This document shows positions 1 through 8,061 of a stretch of 64,000 bases of DNA, piece by piece (position 1 is the first letter of the stretch; every line of letters starts with the position of its first letter). Source of the DNA: a virus. Both the position numbers and the translations under genes were made by a program. Below the pieces are notes generated by a model that did no database searches, was not told the DNA's origin, and saw only the letters and a program-made list of their open reading frames with translations. Where the stretch lies: positions 1-64,000 of the IMG/VR virus record IMGVR_UViG_3300045919_000631; one strand, given 5' to 3'.

Positions 1-278
1 GTCCAAAAATCATTATCAATATCTTTAATATCTGGAAAGTATCCACTCTCTGTTTTACGTTGCCAGATTTGCTGCGCTTCAAAAAGTGCCTGGTCATCAG
101 CGTCGCGTTCATTAGCTCTCCCCTCACTGGTAATAATTGCCGTGTATGGTTTAGTGGTAATTTCAGCACCACCAACCTGCCCGTACTTTGTGTAGTATGA
201 TGCACCATCGATAATCATGGTCCATTGCTGGACAGATCCTAGGCTTGTTCTCGAATAAAGAGTCGGAAGTGTTTTCAT
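1..278 (-). CDS. DNA-ligase-like N-terminal domain protein, partial
   Basis: Runs off the left edge of the window; only the first 92 residues are visible, from the ATG at 278. The pattern LYSRTSLGSVQQWTMIIDG, then a YGQVGG stretch, then NERDADDQALFEAQQIWQRK resembles the small N-terminal domain of many phage ATP-dependent DNA ligases. This is recognition from memory of the family; no catalytic lysine motif lies in the visible part. The start overlaps the stop of the gene at 275..463 by ATGA, so the two are probably translationally coupled. It could instead be a stand-alone WGR-like protein. Confidence 0.5.
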   Translation of the reverse strand, partial: MKTLPTLYSRTSLGSVQQWTMIIDGASYYTKYGQVGGAEITTKPYTAIITSEGRANERDADDQALFEAQQIWQRKTESGYFPDIKDIDNDFW

Positions 279-463
279 GGTGATTTATCTTTGATAAGTT
301 GTTCAATGTCAGCTAAAATTTCTTCTCTTGTCTTGCATTTTTCTTCTCCCGTGACATGATCCATGAAAGTGTTTTCATACCAGTCAACAAATTCCTGGGA
401 CATTAAAATATCATACACGATAATACTGTCAGCGAGGGTGATATGGTTGGCGCGCATACCCAT
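275..463 (-). CDS. small hypothetical protein
   Basis: 62 residues, acidic, no family recognised. Two in-frame ATGs (463 and 457) lie directly below a class-1 promoter-like site at 464..479, so the second ATG would sit about at the transcription start. The stop overlaps the start of the ligase-like gene by ATGA, suggesting a two-gene unit. Confidence 0.6.
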   Translation of the reverse strand: MGMRANHITLADSIIVYDILMSQEFVDWYENTFMDHVTGEEKCKTREEILADIEQLIKDKSP

Positions 464-479
464 ATGATATCACAGTTCC
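464..479 (-). promoter_or_regulatory. class-1 phage promoter (GGAAC-N5-TATCAT)
   Basis: On the minus strand GGAAC, 5 nt, TATCAT, then ATG almost at once. This is the weakest -10 match of the set; spacing agrees with the other 17 copies. Confidence 0.5.
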
Positions 480-489
480 TTTTGAGAGT

Positions 490-837
490 CTATATTGGAT
501 TGTCGTAGTCACCGCTATCATTTGGAAAACGTAGCTGCAACTTTCTCAACCAATCTCTTAAACCATCTTCAGCGTATCCAGCCTCAATAAAATTAGACTC
601 AAGTTCATCAGGATTATAAACACCCACAAGCTTTTTACCAAGTTTATCCCAAGCTGCTTGAACTTTTGGATCAGCAAACACTTCTTCGAGGTTATCCAAA
701 GCATCAGTAGCTGCTTTATATGTAGTCACTAACTTTTGCATGCTTTGGATATATTCAATATCTTTATCAACATGCTCAACACCTTTCATAAAAGCATCAT
801 CGTTTTCCATAAGTTTTACAACGTCATCAAACTTCAT
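490..837 (-). CDS. hypothetical protein with FMxGVE N-terminal motif
   Basis: 115 residues, no family recognised. The N-terminus MKFDDVVKLMEN is followed by DDAFMKGVEHVDKDIE. This is very like the start of the next gene (857..1453) and the N-termini of 14102..14380, 14383..14652 and 20656..20904. A shared short leader on unrelated bodies suggests a targeting or processing signal, such as the capsid-targeting peptides of T4 internal proteins, but that is inference. Confidence 0.65.
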   Translation of the reverse strand: MKFDDVVKLMENDDAFMKGVEHVDKDIEYIQSMQKLVTTYKAATDALDNLEEVFADPKVQAAWDKLGKKLVGVYNPDELESNFIEAGYAEDGLRDWLRKLQLRFPNDSGDYDNPI

Positions 838-856
838 AATAGTATTAATTTAAATA

Positions 857-1453
857 TTAGCCTTTTTCAGGTTTACGTTGAAGCACTCCGTTTTTATACC
901 ACGCTTTAGAGCCATTAGCCCATTCTATAGCAGGTCCATCGTCGCGATGAAACACTCCGTTTTTATACCACTCTTTACGGCCATCAGCCCATTCTATAGC
1001 AGGTCCATCGTCGCGATGACATTTTCCGTTTTTATACCACTCTTTAGAGCCACTAGCTCGTTCTATAGCAGGTCCATCGTCGCGATGACGTTTTCCGTTT
1101 TTATACCACACTTTAGTGCCATCAGCATATTCCACTGCAGGTCCATCGTCGCGATGCCATTTTCCGTTTTTATACCACACTTTAGTGCCATCAGCATATT
1201 CCACTGCAGGTCCATCGTCGCGATGACGTTTTCCATCTTTCCACCACTCTTTGGTGCCATCAGCAAACATGATGCAATCTTTTTCTAAACTTTTTGGTTT
1301 ATTTTTAAGACTTTTAGCGACCCAACCTTCTCCACACTTCTCATACTTAGTTGGATCAACTCCGATTTTATAGAAAAACGCTTCTTTATCAACGTCATCT
1401 AAGCCATTCATGAAGTCGTTTTCGAGAAGAGTATATAGCTCGTTGAAGGTCAT
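857..1453 (-). CDS. MORN-like tandem repeat protein
   Basis: 198 residues. After an N-terminal region of about 60 residues beginning MTFNELYTLLENDFMNGLDD come about six tandem repeats of 22-24 residues with the core WYKNGKxHRDDGPAxE. Such Tyr/Gly/Asp-rich repeats resemble MORN/YwqK-type repeats found in many phage and bacterial proteins; the function is unknown. The N-terminal motif NDFMNGLDDVDKE is shared with the neighbouring gene at 490..837. Confidence 0.75.
   Translation of the reverse strand: MTFNELYTLLENDFMNGLDDVDKEAFFYKIGVDPTKYEKCGEGWVAKSLKNKPKSLEKDCIMFADGTKEWWKDGKRHRDDGPAVEYADGTKVWYKNGKWHRDDGPAVEYADGTKVWYKNGKRHRDDGPAIERASGSKEWYKNGKCHRDDGPAIEWADGRKEWYKNGVFHRDDGPAIEWANGSKAWYKNGVLQRKPEKG
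900..1245. repeat. in-gene tandem repeat, unit about 66-72 nt
   Basis: Five near-identical copies of a block containing ggtccatcgtcgcgatg recur every 66-72 nt. They encode the HRDDGPA repeats of the 857..1453 protein. Two adjacent units (around 1099 and 1165) are almost identical, so unit number may change by slippage or recombination. Confidence 0.85.
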
Positions 1454-1465
1454 TAGTAATATTTA

Positions 1466-1503
1466 CAAAAAAAGCCCGGAGCTGCGACTTTCAGCTCCGG
1501 GCT
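1466..1503 (-). terminator. Rho-independent terminator
   Basis: Minus strand: a 12-bp stem AGCCCGGAGCTG with its complement, a 7-nt loop, then seven T residues. It follows the SPFH gene and closes that operon. Confidence 0.9.
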
Positions 1504-1526
1504 TATATCCTTATATCCAGACTCTA

Positions 1527-2921
1527 TTACTTACCTTGAAACTTGCTATCAAGCAAGCCCAAGTTCTTAAGCAGACTGATGTTAATCAGGTCTGCATTTG
1601 CACTACCTCCACCAGCGGTATTACCCGCACTAGCACTAGCTCCAGAGCCAATGACAACATGTGGCACTGAAATCTTACTAAGTTCTGCAGCTACTCCGAT
1701 ATCGCGTTTTACAGCTAGTTCAGCGATAACTCGGTCATGCTCAGACATTGCCCCCGCCAAAGCCAAGCTCTTTTGCTGAGCTTCTGCCATAGTGATCTGA
1801 GCTTTTGCATTTTCTTCCGCAGCTTGCCTATTGAGGCGAGCTACCTCCAGTTGCTGCGCGGCTTTGAGCTCAGCAACTGCCTTTTCCTGTGCTGCTGCAG
1901 TTTCTGCAGCAATTTTAGTCTGAGTTGCGACTGCAACTAGTTTTGCAGCTTCAGTCTCAGCTACGACCTTTTCTTGGTTAGCTTTAGTCGTAGCTACAGT
2001 TGCATCCTGAGTTGCTTTGATAGTCGCAGTTGCTGCGATTTTATTAGCTTCGGCCTCGATTTCAGCCTTTTCGCGATAACCCTTTTCAACTACCATCAAG
2101 CGTTGCTGCACTTCCTTTTCTCGCTGAGCCTTTGAGTTCTCGGTTGCCAGGAATGCATCTTTCTTGACGGCAAACTGTTTCTGAGTCATCTCATCATACT
2201 TCGTGCCAGTTACAGAAAACTGCTTAACTTGAATACCCAGTTCTGTAAGCGGTGAAGGCTCGGAGATTTTCGGCTTCCCAGATTTTTCATCTAGAATGAC
2301 CTCTGTAGCAAAGACAGTAATCGGCTGACCCTTTGCATCAAACTGGTCCTTGAGAACTCGTTCCACGCGTCGCATCTCAAAGAGACCGCTCATGAGTTGT
2401 TCTTGCACAACTTGAGTATATTCAGCTTTTCGCGATGTCTGGTTCTCTGACGAGGTCATCAGCGGCGCCGAGGACTTTAGACAGTTCACTAGATATGCTT
2501 TTACAGCTGCTCGAACATTTCGATGAGTCCCGTCAGCATCAGGTAGCTGTTGGTGGAACAAGAGTCTTTGCTTATCTGTGATGGGAGTTTCAATGCGTGT
2601 CACCGTAGACATCTTCGCAGTGCCACCATCATTGAACGTGACTTCCACAGAGTCGTCGCCAGGAGATTCCTTAGACGGTTCGGTGTAGTCAAGGGTGATA
2701 TACTTTGGATAGGTCCAGACCGTTCCCCAACCCTTCCAATAGTATCCACCGGAATCGATTGTGCGGATTTCTCCGTTAATCGATTGAACGATTTGCCAGT
2801 TATGGTTATCGTTATGACCAACCGTGCCGTTAAAGGCAAGGCCAGCAATAACAATAACAACAACAGCAAGAATCAACTTAACGAGCGAGGCAATAGGAGC
2901 CCCTTCGGAGTTATTAGCCAT
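1527..2921 (-). CDS. SPFH/Band-7 (prohibitin/stomatin-like) membrane protein
   Basis: 464 residues from the preferred ATG at 2921; an upstream in-frame ATG at 2969 would overlap the preceding gene. Residues 12-30 form one transmembrane helix. Residues about 40-235 fit an SPFH/Band-7 domain, about 260-420 are an Ala/Glu/Lys-rich coiled coil, and the tail is Gly/Ser/Ala-rich. SPFH proteins oligomerise at membranes and organise other proteins. In a phage this could alter host inner-membrane domains or protease (FtsH-like) complexes; that role is inference. A strong terminator follows. Confidence 0.85.
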   Translation of the reverse strand: MANNSEGAPIASLVKLILAVVVIVIAGLAFNGTVGHNDNHNWQIVQSINGEIRTIDSGGYYWKGWGTVWTYPKYITLDYTEPSKESPGDDSVEVTFNDGGTAKMSTVTRIETPITDKQRLLFHQQLPDADGTHRNVRAAVKAYLVNCLKSSAPLMTSSENQTSRKAEYTQVVQEQLMSGLFEMRRVERVLKDQFDAKGQPITVFATEVILDEKSGKPKISEPSPLTELGIQVKQFSVTGTKYDEMTQKQFAVKKDAFLATENSKAQREKEVQQRLMVVEKGYREKAEIEAEANKIAATATIKATQDATVATTKANQEKVVAETEAAKLVAVATQTKIAAETAAAQEKAVAELKAAQQLEVARLNRQAAEENAKAQITMAEAQQKSLALAGAMSEHDRVIAELAVKRDIGVAAELSKISVPHVVIGSGASASAGNTAGGGSANADLINISLLKNLGLLDSKFQGK

Positions 2922-2958
2922 ATGTTTTGTTTTTATTTGTTTATGTTTACTGACAAAA

Positions 2959-3210
2959 TTAGAATTCAACCGGCTCTTTAACTATGACCCGGATATCTTT
3001 TCTCTTCAACCGATTAATAATTTCATTTGCATCCATTTGTGCGGCTTTAAATGCGGGATCTCTCGATGAGAAAGCAAATTGCCGACAATCATACATGTTT
3101 AAATTACCGATTCTATGTTTTATAAAAAGAAACCTAATTCGATGAACTTGCCACCATTTTTCTCCGAGACCATTTTCAAAATACGTAAGGGTGTATTTAA
3201 GTTTTTTCAT
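2959..3210 (-). CDS. hypothetical protein
   Basis: 83 residues, basic and aromatic-rich, no family recognised and no clear membrane segment. The start overlaps the stop of 3207..3452 by ATGA, so it is the second gene of a short operon read from the promoter at 3458..3473. Confidence 0.65.
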   Translation of the reverse strand: MKKLKYTLTYFENGLGEKWWQVHRIRFLFIKHRIGNLNMYDCRQFAFSSRDPAFKAAQMDANEIINRLKRKDIRVIVKEPVEF

Positions 3211-3452
3211 GGTTTGATATCTTTAACAGCTTCAACCTCTTTCTGAAGAGCCTTTTTCTTTGACTTCACTGCTTTAACCACTGCTTTTTTATTAGTGGCT
3301 AAACGTTCAGCTTCTTCTTGGAGAAAGTCTGTTTGTCTATCATCATTGAGCAATTTGCTCTTAATCCAGTGATCAAGCCAAGCAGATCGGAAGATCCAGT
3401 AGCAAAGAGCTAGAAGACTGATTATTGCAAGAAATCGTTCGAAGAGAATCAT
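3207..3452 (-). CDS. membrane-anchored coiled-coil protein
   Basis: 81 residues. Residues 3-22 form a hydrophobic helix (FLAIISLLALCYWIF). Residues about 40-80 are Lys/Glu/Ala-rich and likely helical. A class-1 promoter at 3458..3473 places the ATG 5 nt below the -10 box. Function unknown; the SPFH protein is encoded two genes downstream, so a membrane-associated role is plausible. Confidence 0.7.
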   Translation of the reverse strand: MILFERFLAIISLLALCYWIFRSAWLDHWIKSKLLNDDRQTDFLQEEAERLATNKKAVVKAVKSKKKALQKEVEAVKDIKP

Positions 3453-3457
3453 ACCTT

Positions 3458-3473
3458 ATTTTATGACATTTCC
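3458..3473 (-). promoter_or_regulatory. class-1 phage promoter (GGAAA-N5-TAAAAT)
   Basis: The -10 box ends 5 nt before the ATG at 3452. The site overlaps the 3' end of the upstream gene. Confidence 0.75.
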
Positions 3474-4015
3474 TGTATAACTTTTTTCATTGCTGATTTA
3501 ATCTCTCGGAGATCTTTAGCAAGGTCTTTCTTTGTGTATGTGTCAAAACCTTTTTGCATTGCTGATGCAGCAATATCAAGTCCAACGTCTTCGAAGCGTT
3601 TAAGCTTCTCGAGCCAATAATCGTTTTGAAAAGCTCGCAGATCAGCCCGGATTTGATCTGGAGTCAAGGCCTCTCCGTCTCTGTTCAGAAAATATTCTGC
3701 GTCGCGACCAAGACCAAGCTCAAGCTCGGCATCGATATAATATGCACGCATACGCGGCGACAAATCAACGAAATCTTCATCAATGAGAGTTGAAAGATTA
3801 TAGCCTGATTTCTTTTTAGGATAATCATGCACAGTACCTTTGATGAAGCGAAATTGGCCATCTTCATTTACGCCAGTTTCAAGGTGACCCCAAAACTTCC
3901 AATGCTCATGCGGGGTACTATTTTCCCAGGCTCCATCAGAGAGTTGCCCAGAAATTTCGTGCTCCCAAATTGCGTGCAAGCCTTTACTAGGAAATAACCA
4001 CGTATGTTTGTTCAT
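3461..4015 (-). CDS. hypothetical protein
   Basis: 184 residues, no family recognised. The N-terminal half is Trp/His/Gly-rich (WEHEISGQLSDGAW); the C-terminal half looks helical and charged. It is preceded by its own class-1 promoter and is probably transcribed on into the small membrane-protein genes downstream. Confidence 0.65.
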   Translation of the reverse strand: MNKHTWLFPSKGLHAIWEHEISGQLSDGAWENSTPHEHWKFWGHLETGVNEDGQFRFIKGTVHDYPKKKSGYNLSTLIDEDFVDLSPRMRAYYIDAELELGLGRDAEYFLNRDGEALTPDQIRADLRAFQNDYWLEKLKRFEDVGLDIAASAMQKGFDTYTKKDLAKDLREIKSAMKKVIQEMS

Positions 4016-4023
4016 TCGTGGTT

Positions 4024-4039
4024 ATTTTACTGATTTTCC
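4024..4039 (-). promoter_or_regulatory. class-1 phage promoter (GGAAA-N5-TAAAAT)
   Basis: The -10 box lies 8 nt before the ATG at 4015. Confidence 0.75.
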
Positions 4040-4043
4040 CTAT

Positions 4044-4670
4044 TTACCAACCTTCTTCAATCACTGGCATATACACATTAGCATTATATCGGATTTCGTT
4101 TTGTGCTTCGAGTTTACTTTCTCGAGTAGCTCGAATAAAAAATCGAAAGCCTTTATGCGTAGTTGGCATTCCTCTATGAAAAGTGAGCCAATCAAAGAAT
4201 ATAGGTTTCGCTTCAGGCGCAATCATGCGATGAAAAACTTTTTCTTCGCATAATTTTTCCACTTCAGTGTCCCATTTCTTATAGATTTTCTCACCAACTG
4301 GAGGTATCTCCATCTCTGCTTCGCCTATTGCAAATTGCGTCAAAGAGCAATTACCCCACAGACACATGCAGTGCTGTGACCTATACTCTGGTGTCTCATA
4401 ATTTGGCTGTTTATCCTCGCGTGTGCGAGGCACGTCATCGTGATGCCAACCAGGAATACAAGGCCACATTCCAGGCATAAGCATATGAACACGCGAATCA
4501 ACAAGAATATCGTTCCAAGGAAGATAGTCTAGAAATCGTTTTGTGAGAACGCCACCGTTGGCTAAAGCAAATTCTCGAGTGGCACGATGGAGCATTGGCT
4601 CCGTTTTGATAGTGTGTTCATCAGCTTTTTCTAGCTGAGGCCCAAACGCTAAATAGCTTGTAATATTCAT
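4044..4670 (-). CDS. hypothetical protein, possible 2OG-Fe(II) oxygenase-like fold
   Basis: 208 residues. An HxD-like pair in PGWHHDDVPR (about residues 77-86) and a distal FHRGMPTTHKGFRFFIR segment (about 165-181) look like the metal-binding His/Asp/His and 2-oxoglutarate-binding Arg of the double-stranded beta-helix oxygenases. Spacing is not decisive and the family is unproven. It lies downstream of the NAMPT operon but is separated from it by a terminator (4672..4701). No promoter of either class was seen upstream. Confidence 0.5.
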   Translation of the reverse strand: MNITSYLAFGPQLEKADEHTIKTEPMLHRATREFALANGGVLTKRFLDYLPWNDILVDSRVHMLMPGMWPCIPGWHHDDVPRTREDKQPNYETPEYRSQHCMCLWGNCSLTQFAIGEAEMEIPPVGEKIYKKWDTEVEKLCEEKVFHRMIAPEAKPIFFDWLTFHRGMPTTHKGFRFFIRATRESKLEAQNEIRYNANVYMPVIEEGW

Positions 4671-4671
4671 T

Positions 4672-4701
4672 ATAAAAAAGCCGGTGGTATTAGCACCGGC
4701 T
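4672..4701 (-). terminator. Rho-independent terminator of the NAD+ operon
   Basis: Minus strand: stem AGCCGGTG/CACCGGCT with a 7-nt loop followed by six T residues, just after the NAMPT-family stop at 4713. Confidence 0.9.
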
Positions 4702-4712
4702 TGGTTGATTTA

Positions 4713-6230
4713 TTAAGCTAACGCTTTTTCTACATTTGCCTGGACTCGAGCTCGAATTTCTGCGAGACTCTGATCAACAAGCAGCTTACCATCTCTGAAT
4801 ACTTCCTTGAGCTGATTAAACTCGCTATTAACGAGCTCTCTCGGCTGGCGATCAAGTGCGATATAATCACCGTTACCATCTTTAACAACGAGAATAAATC
4901 CTCGTGCCGATTTCTTTAAGCCCGAATCTGTCTTCGGATCTTTGAAGATTTCTCTGGTTTCTCCATTGACAATACCAGCTGTTGCCTTCATGGCAAAGCC
5001 GAGTGTGTCGCGTGTTGTATAGGTGTAAGTGTAAGAACCAACACCGAGAACAACATTTGTCGAGGCGAAGCCTTTATCTTTCAGGCCAGACATGATTTGT
5101 TCACACCGCTCAAGCGTGATACTATCACCGTAAATGAGACCGATATGACTATCAAGGACTCTAAATCCTTTATCGGTTACGGTCCCGCCAAAGATATCCC
5201 AGAGACACTGAATAGCGCCTTTGAACTCAGGACTATCACGACGAGCTTGAGGATCGCCAACAATAATCTTTACAGGGTCACCAGAATCTGGACGAATGAC
5301 AACTCTATCGATTGGGAATCCTCCCTTTCGTGCAAGGATATCTTCTTTGAGCTTTGGCAAGAACTTTGTGATAACCTGCCAGAAATCAAAAGAATCCGAT
5401 ACGATAGAAACGATACCCTTTGGATATACTTCTGTGATGAGTCTCTTGAAGGTATCAAACTCACCGTCTTTAGTGCCCATGCACATAACGCTGTGTTCAG
5501 TAGCTGGAACCGATGTTCCAATAAGCTCTTTGTCAGCATTGGCATTGTAATACTCTTCAGCGAAGTCGATTGCAGGCACTGTATCAGTACCGACAAACGA
5601 AGTCAAGTGACCGAGGCCACTCGAAGCACCATCAAAGGCACCGTTCATTCCGCGGAAGCTAAAATCGTGCGCTTGGAAAGGCACGAAGTTTACATCACCA
5701 CCGGTTTCTTTTGCATAGCGTGTGAGCAGCTGCTTATACTTATATGCAGTTGTCGCACTTGTGCAAGTCTTCCAGATGGAGTTACTGATATTGGTTTCCA
5801 AATAGTTTGTCAACCAAAAGAACTCAGGCTTTGTGTTCTCAATTGTAAAGAGAGGAACACGTGCATTTACTGCAGAGCCCTCAGGGAGAGCTCGAACCGA
5901 TAGCGGCAAATACCCCAGATCGTGTAGCGCTTCGATGTGGTCAACTGGAACTGCTCCCACACCTAAAGATGTATCCATTCGTCGTTTATAAGCACCAACG
6001 ACTTGCGCCTTTGGTAGCTTGAAAAAGCCTTCGTCAAAATTCTTGACAAGGTCTTTGATGTATGCCTGAAGACCAACGGAGACGATTTTTTCGTCAACAC
6101 CCGTAGCTTTCGCAGCGTGCTTTACAGAACGCGGCGTGAAGTTCGAGTAAACAAGCTCAGTCCCTTGTGGATACTGTCGCCTGTGATCGGTCTTATAGAA
6201 GTCCAACTGTGTTAGTGGATTTATTTTCAT
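4713..6230 (-). CDS. nicotinamide phosphoribosyltransferase family (NAMPT or Namat)
   Basis: 505 residues, close to the usual 470-500. The N-terminal QLDFYKTDHRRQYP, the catalytic His at about 246 (PATEHSVM), RPDSGDP at 313-319 and GVGSYTYTYTTRDTLG at 396-411 match the NAMPT fold. NAMPT makes NMN from nicotinamide and PRPP. Its phage relative Namat joins nicotinamide to ADP-ribose pyrophosphate to give NAD+ directly. No NMN adenylyltransferase lies in this window, and the partner gene is PRPP-synthetase-like, which is the NARP1 arrangement. The sequence alone does not settle the substrate. It overlaps the NADAR stop by ATGA and is last in the operon. Confidence 0.93.
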   Translation of the reverse strand: MKINPLTQLDFYKTDHRRQYPQGTELVYSNFTPRSVKHAAKATGVDEKIVSVGLQAYIKDLVKNFDEGFFKLPKAQVVGAYKRRMDTSLGVGAVPVDHIEALHDLGYLPLSVRALPEGSAVNARVPLFTIENTKPEFFWLTNYLETNISNSIWKTCTSATTAYKYKQLLTRYAKETGGDVNFVPFQAHDFSFRGMNGAFDGASSGLGHLTSFVGTDTVPAIDFAEEYYNANADKELIGTSVPATEHSVMCMGTKDGEFDTFKRLITEVYPKGIVSIVSDSFDFWQVITKFLPKLKEDILARKGGFPIDRVVIRPDSGDPVKIIVGDPQARRDSPEFKGAIQCLWDIFGGTVTDKGFRVLDSHIGLIYGDSITLERCEQIMSGLKDKGFASTNVVLGVGSYTYTYTTRDTLGFAMKATAGIVNGETREIFKDPKTDSGLKKSARGFILVVKDGNGDYIALDRQPRELVNSEFNQLKEVFRDGKLLVDQSLAEIRARVQANVEKALA

Positions 6231-6694
6231 GTTATTAGTTTTCTTACTTGTATCAGAGCCTGCCCCAGAAGGTTTTGTCCTTTCCAGTTAGCGGGATCTA
6301 AGATTTTGTCGTCATTTGCTCCGAGGCCGACGCCCCAGATATTATCAACTGGCGATGCTTCAACTAGGATTCTATCTCCAGTATCTCGTAGATTTTGCCC
6401 GAGCTCACTGTTTTGCTGAAACTTGAGTAGATTGACATATGTCATCAACCCAAATTTGACGCATTCCCAAGCCTTTGCGTCGAATCCTTTGACTAGCCTA
6501 CCGAGCTTTTTTGCTTCAGCAGGGTTTGTCTCCTTAAAAATTTTGTCTTTGATTTCTTCATCACCGAAGAAGTCAGCTTTATACCACATGAACGCTTGTT
6601 CGCTATTAGCGAAAACTCCCGTAGGGGCTGGATACCAATTACTGTAGATATCGGCTGTGCCCCAGAAATAAATTGCTTTGTCTGTAATTCTCAT
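6227..6694 (-). CDS. NADAR (YbiA-like) N-glycosidase family protein
   Basis: 155 residues, full length for the family. YFWGTADIYSNWYPAP (9-24) and NSEQAFMWYKADFFGD (about 30-45) are the classic NADAR signatures. The C-terminal GVGLGANDDKILDPANWKGQNLLG completes the fold. Known NADAR proteins cleave N-glycosidic bonds, including removal of ADP-ribose from guanine in DNA, and YbiA/RibX acts on riboflavin intermediates. Inside an NAD+ operon it may recover ADP-ribose or reverse ADP-ribosylation; that is inference. Confidence 0.9.
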   Translation of the reverse strand: MRITDKAIYFWGTADIYSNWYPAPTGVFANSEQAFMWYKADFFGDEEIKDKIFKETNPAEAKKLGRLVKGFDAKAWECVKFGLMTYVNLLKFQQNSELGQNLRDTGDRILVEASPVDNIWGVGLGANDDKILDPANWKGQNLLGQALIQVRKLIT

Positions 6695-6697
6695 AAA

Positions 6698-7165
6698 TTA
6701 TTTTACTTCGCTAATCAAACGTTCTATCCATTTATTATAATCATCGTATAGTGGAATTCTATACTTTTCAGCGATAATCTCAACATTTCCTTTTCGCCAG
6801 AACCCTTCGGGGCAGCAGATTATAAGTTTGTCTGATTTTGCGTTTAATCCAAGTTCAAGTAAGCTAATTGGTGACTTTGTATTTGGAGCCAGATACATTG
6901 CGATAATATCGGCATCGGATAACCCTCGAAGCTCCCATGTTACTTGCTCTTTAAATACTGGATTTGTGATGCTTTGTACATAATCTACATCAAACTTTTT
7001 ACGCCGCGGATTTAAGATTGTGCAGTTATAAGGACTGAGCCAATTTGTTACCTCTGTCTGCCAATCCACTGCCTTATCCATATCAATGGATCCGGCTAGA
7101 AAGATTACAGGATTTTTTACTGGGATATCATACGGTTCTGGTGCAATGAAAACTTTAGCGCTCAT
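6698..7165 (-). CDS. nucleoside 2-deoxyribosyltransferase-like protein
   Basis: 155 residues. IFLAGSIDMDKAVDWQ (21-36), a central PVFKEQVTWELRGLSDADI and SLLELGLNAKSDKLIICC fit the nucleoside 2-deoxyribosyltransferase-like superfamily (SLOG/TIR-related Rossmann fold). The ELG glutamate is the likely nucleophile. Members transfer deoxyribose between bases or hydrolyse nucleotides. The start overlaps the stop of 7162..8040 by ATGA and the stop lies 3 nt before the NADAR start, so it is part of the same operon. Its substrate here is unknown. Confidence 0.8.
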   Translation of the reverse strand: MSAKVFIAPEPYDIPVKNPVIFLAGSIDMDKAVDWQTEVTNWLSPYNCTILNPRRKKFDVDYVQSITNPVFKEQVTWELRGLSDADIIAMYLAPNTKSPISLLELGLNAKSDKLIICCPEGFWRKGNVEIIAEKYRIPLYDDYNKWIERLISEVK

Positions 7166-8040
7166 GTATAAAAGATTTCCTCAAGTTTAGTAACTGTTAC
7201 TCGCGGTTCCATAACCCATTGAGTTTCTCCGCCCCAGCTATCCGTTGTGAAGATTTGGTCAATTCCTCCATCAATAAGGACTCTTGTACCTTTCGAGAAG
7301 ATACCGTGCGTCACATACAGGGCAATGGTTCCTGCATTTTTAGCACGGAGAGCTTTTGCAAGCTCAATAAATGTACGACCACCATCACAAATGTCATCGC
7401 AAATGATAACAGAAGCACCTTTTAAATCGTCTGCATAGACGATAGTCTCCTTAATTTGACCGGTCGCAAGATCACGAAGCTTATCGCAGCGAATAAAGCT
7501 ACTATGATCGTAAAGTTTCGCAAGAGCTGCAGTCTTTTTATTTGCGCCAGCATCTGGGCTCACAAAGATGGGCTTTGCAGTAATAATATACTTGTTAAGC
7601 TCAGCAAACTCTCCAATAATTTCTTGCTGGCTAAGAACAAGACTATTATTGATAAGTGCTGGAGTTACATCAGAATGCGGATCAACAATAGCGACGGAAT
7701 GAAAGTTTAAGCTATTGATATAATTTGCAAAAACTCTCAAACTAAAAGGTTCACCTTTATCACATACTCTATCTTGTCGGCCATATGGTACATATGGCAT
7801 AAAAAGTTTAATATTAGTTCTTGGCTGAACCAGTTCTTTTACTGCATCTTGAATCAAAGCAAGTTCAAATAGGTCAACAGCATCATGAATACGAGCAGTA
7901 ATCATCACTGGATTAGTAGTGTGATTAAATGCATAGTTTTCACTATCAAGTTTCACTCCAATCTCACCACCAGGAAAGAGGAAGCGATTGTTTTGCTTTA
8001 CCCATTCACCTTCAAAGCCAGGAACTTTAATTTTGAACAT
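7162..8040 (-). CDS. ribose-phosphate pyrophosphokinase family (PRPP synthetase or Adps)
   Basis: 292 residues, a little shorter than the usual 310-320. YGRQDR (86-91), DPHSD (120-124), SPDAGANKK (161-169) and the PRPP loop VIICDDICDGGRT (211-223) are all present. The N-terminal 40 residues are unlike housekeeping Prs. Family members make PRPP from ribose-5-phosphate and ATP; the phage relative Adps pyrophosphorylates ADP-ribose. It is first in a four-gene operon ending with a NAMPT-family gene, with a class-1 promoter 5 nt before the ATG. Confidence 0.92.
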   Translation of the reverse strand: MFKIKVPGFEGEWVKQNNRFLFPGGEIGVKLDSENYAFNHTTNPVMITARIHDAVDLFELALIQDAVKELVQPRTNIKLFMPYVPYGRQDRVCDKGEPFSLRVFANYINSLNFHSVAIVDPHSDVTPALINNSLVLSQQEIIGEFAELNKYIITAKPIFVSPDAGANKKTAALAKLYDHSSFIRCDKLRDLATGQIKETIVYADDLKGASVIICDDICDGGRTFIELAKALRAKNAGTIALYVTHGIFSKGTRVLIDGGIDQIFTTDSWGGETQWVMEPRVTVTKLEEIFYT

Positions 8041-8045
8041 ATTAT

Positions 8046-8061
8046 ATTGTATTGAATTTCC
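8046..8061 (-). promoter_or_regulatory. class-1 phage promoter of the NAD+ operon
   Basis: GGAAA-N5-TACAAT, ending 5 nt before the ATG at 8040. Start and end of the four-gene operon are thus both marked (terminator 4672..4701). Confidence 0.75.

Noticed and set aside
878-1288. Plus-strand ORF with repeated FSVFIP units
   Set aside because: Antisense reading of the MORN-like repeats on the minus strand.
5097-5903. 268-codon plus-strand ORF
   Set aside because: Fully antisense to the well-conserved NAMPT-family gene; composition not protein-like.
4713-8040. Complete NAMPT plus NMNAT (NARP2-type) salvage route
   Set aside because: No NMN adenylyltransferase-like gene was found in this window; it may exist elsewhere in the genome, so the substrate question stays open.
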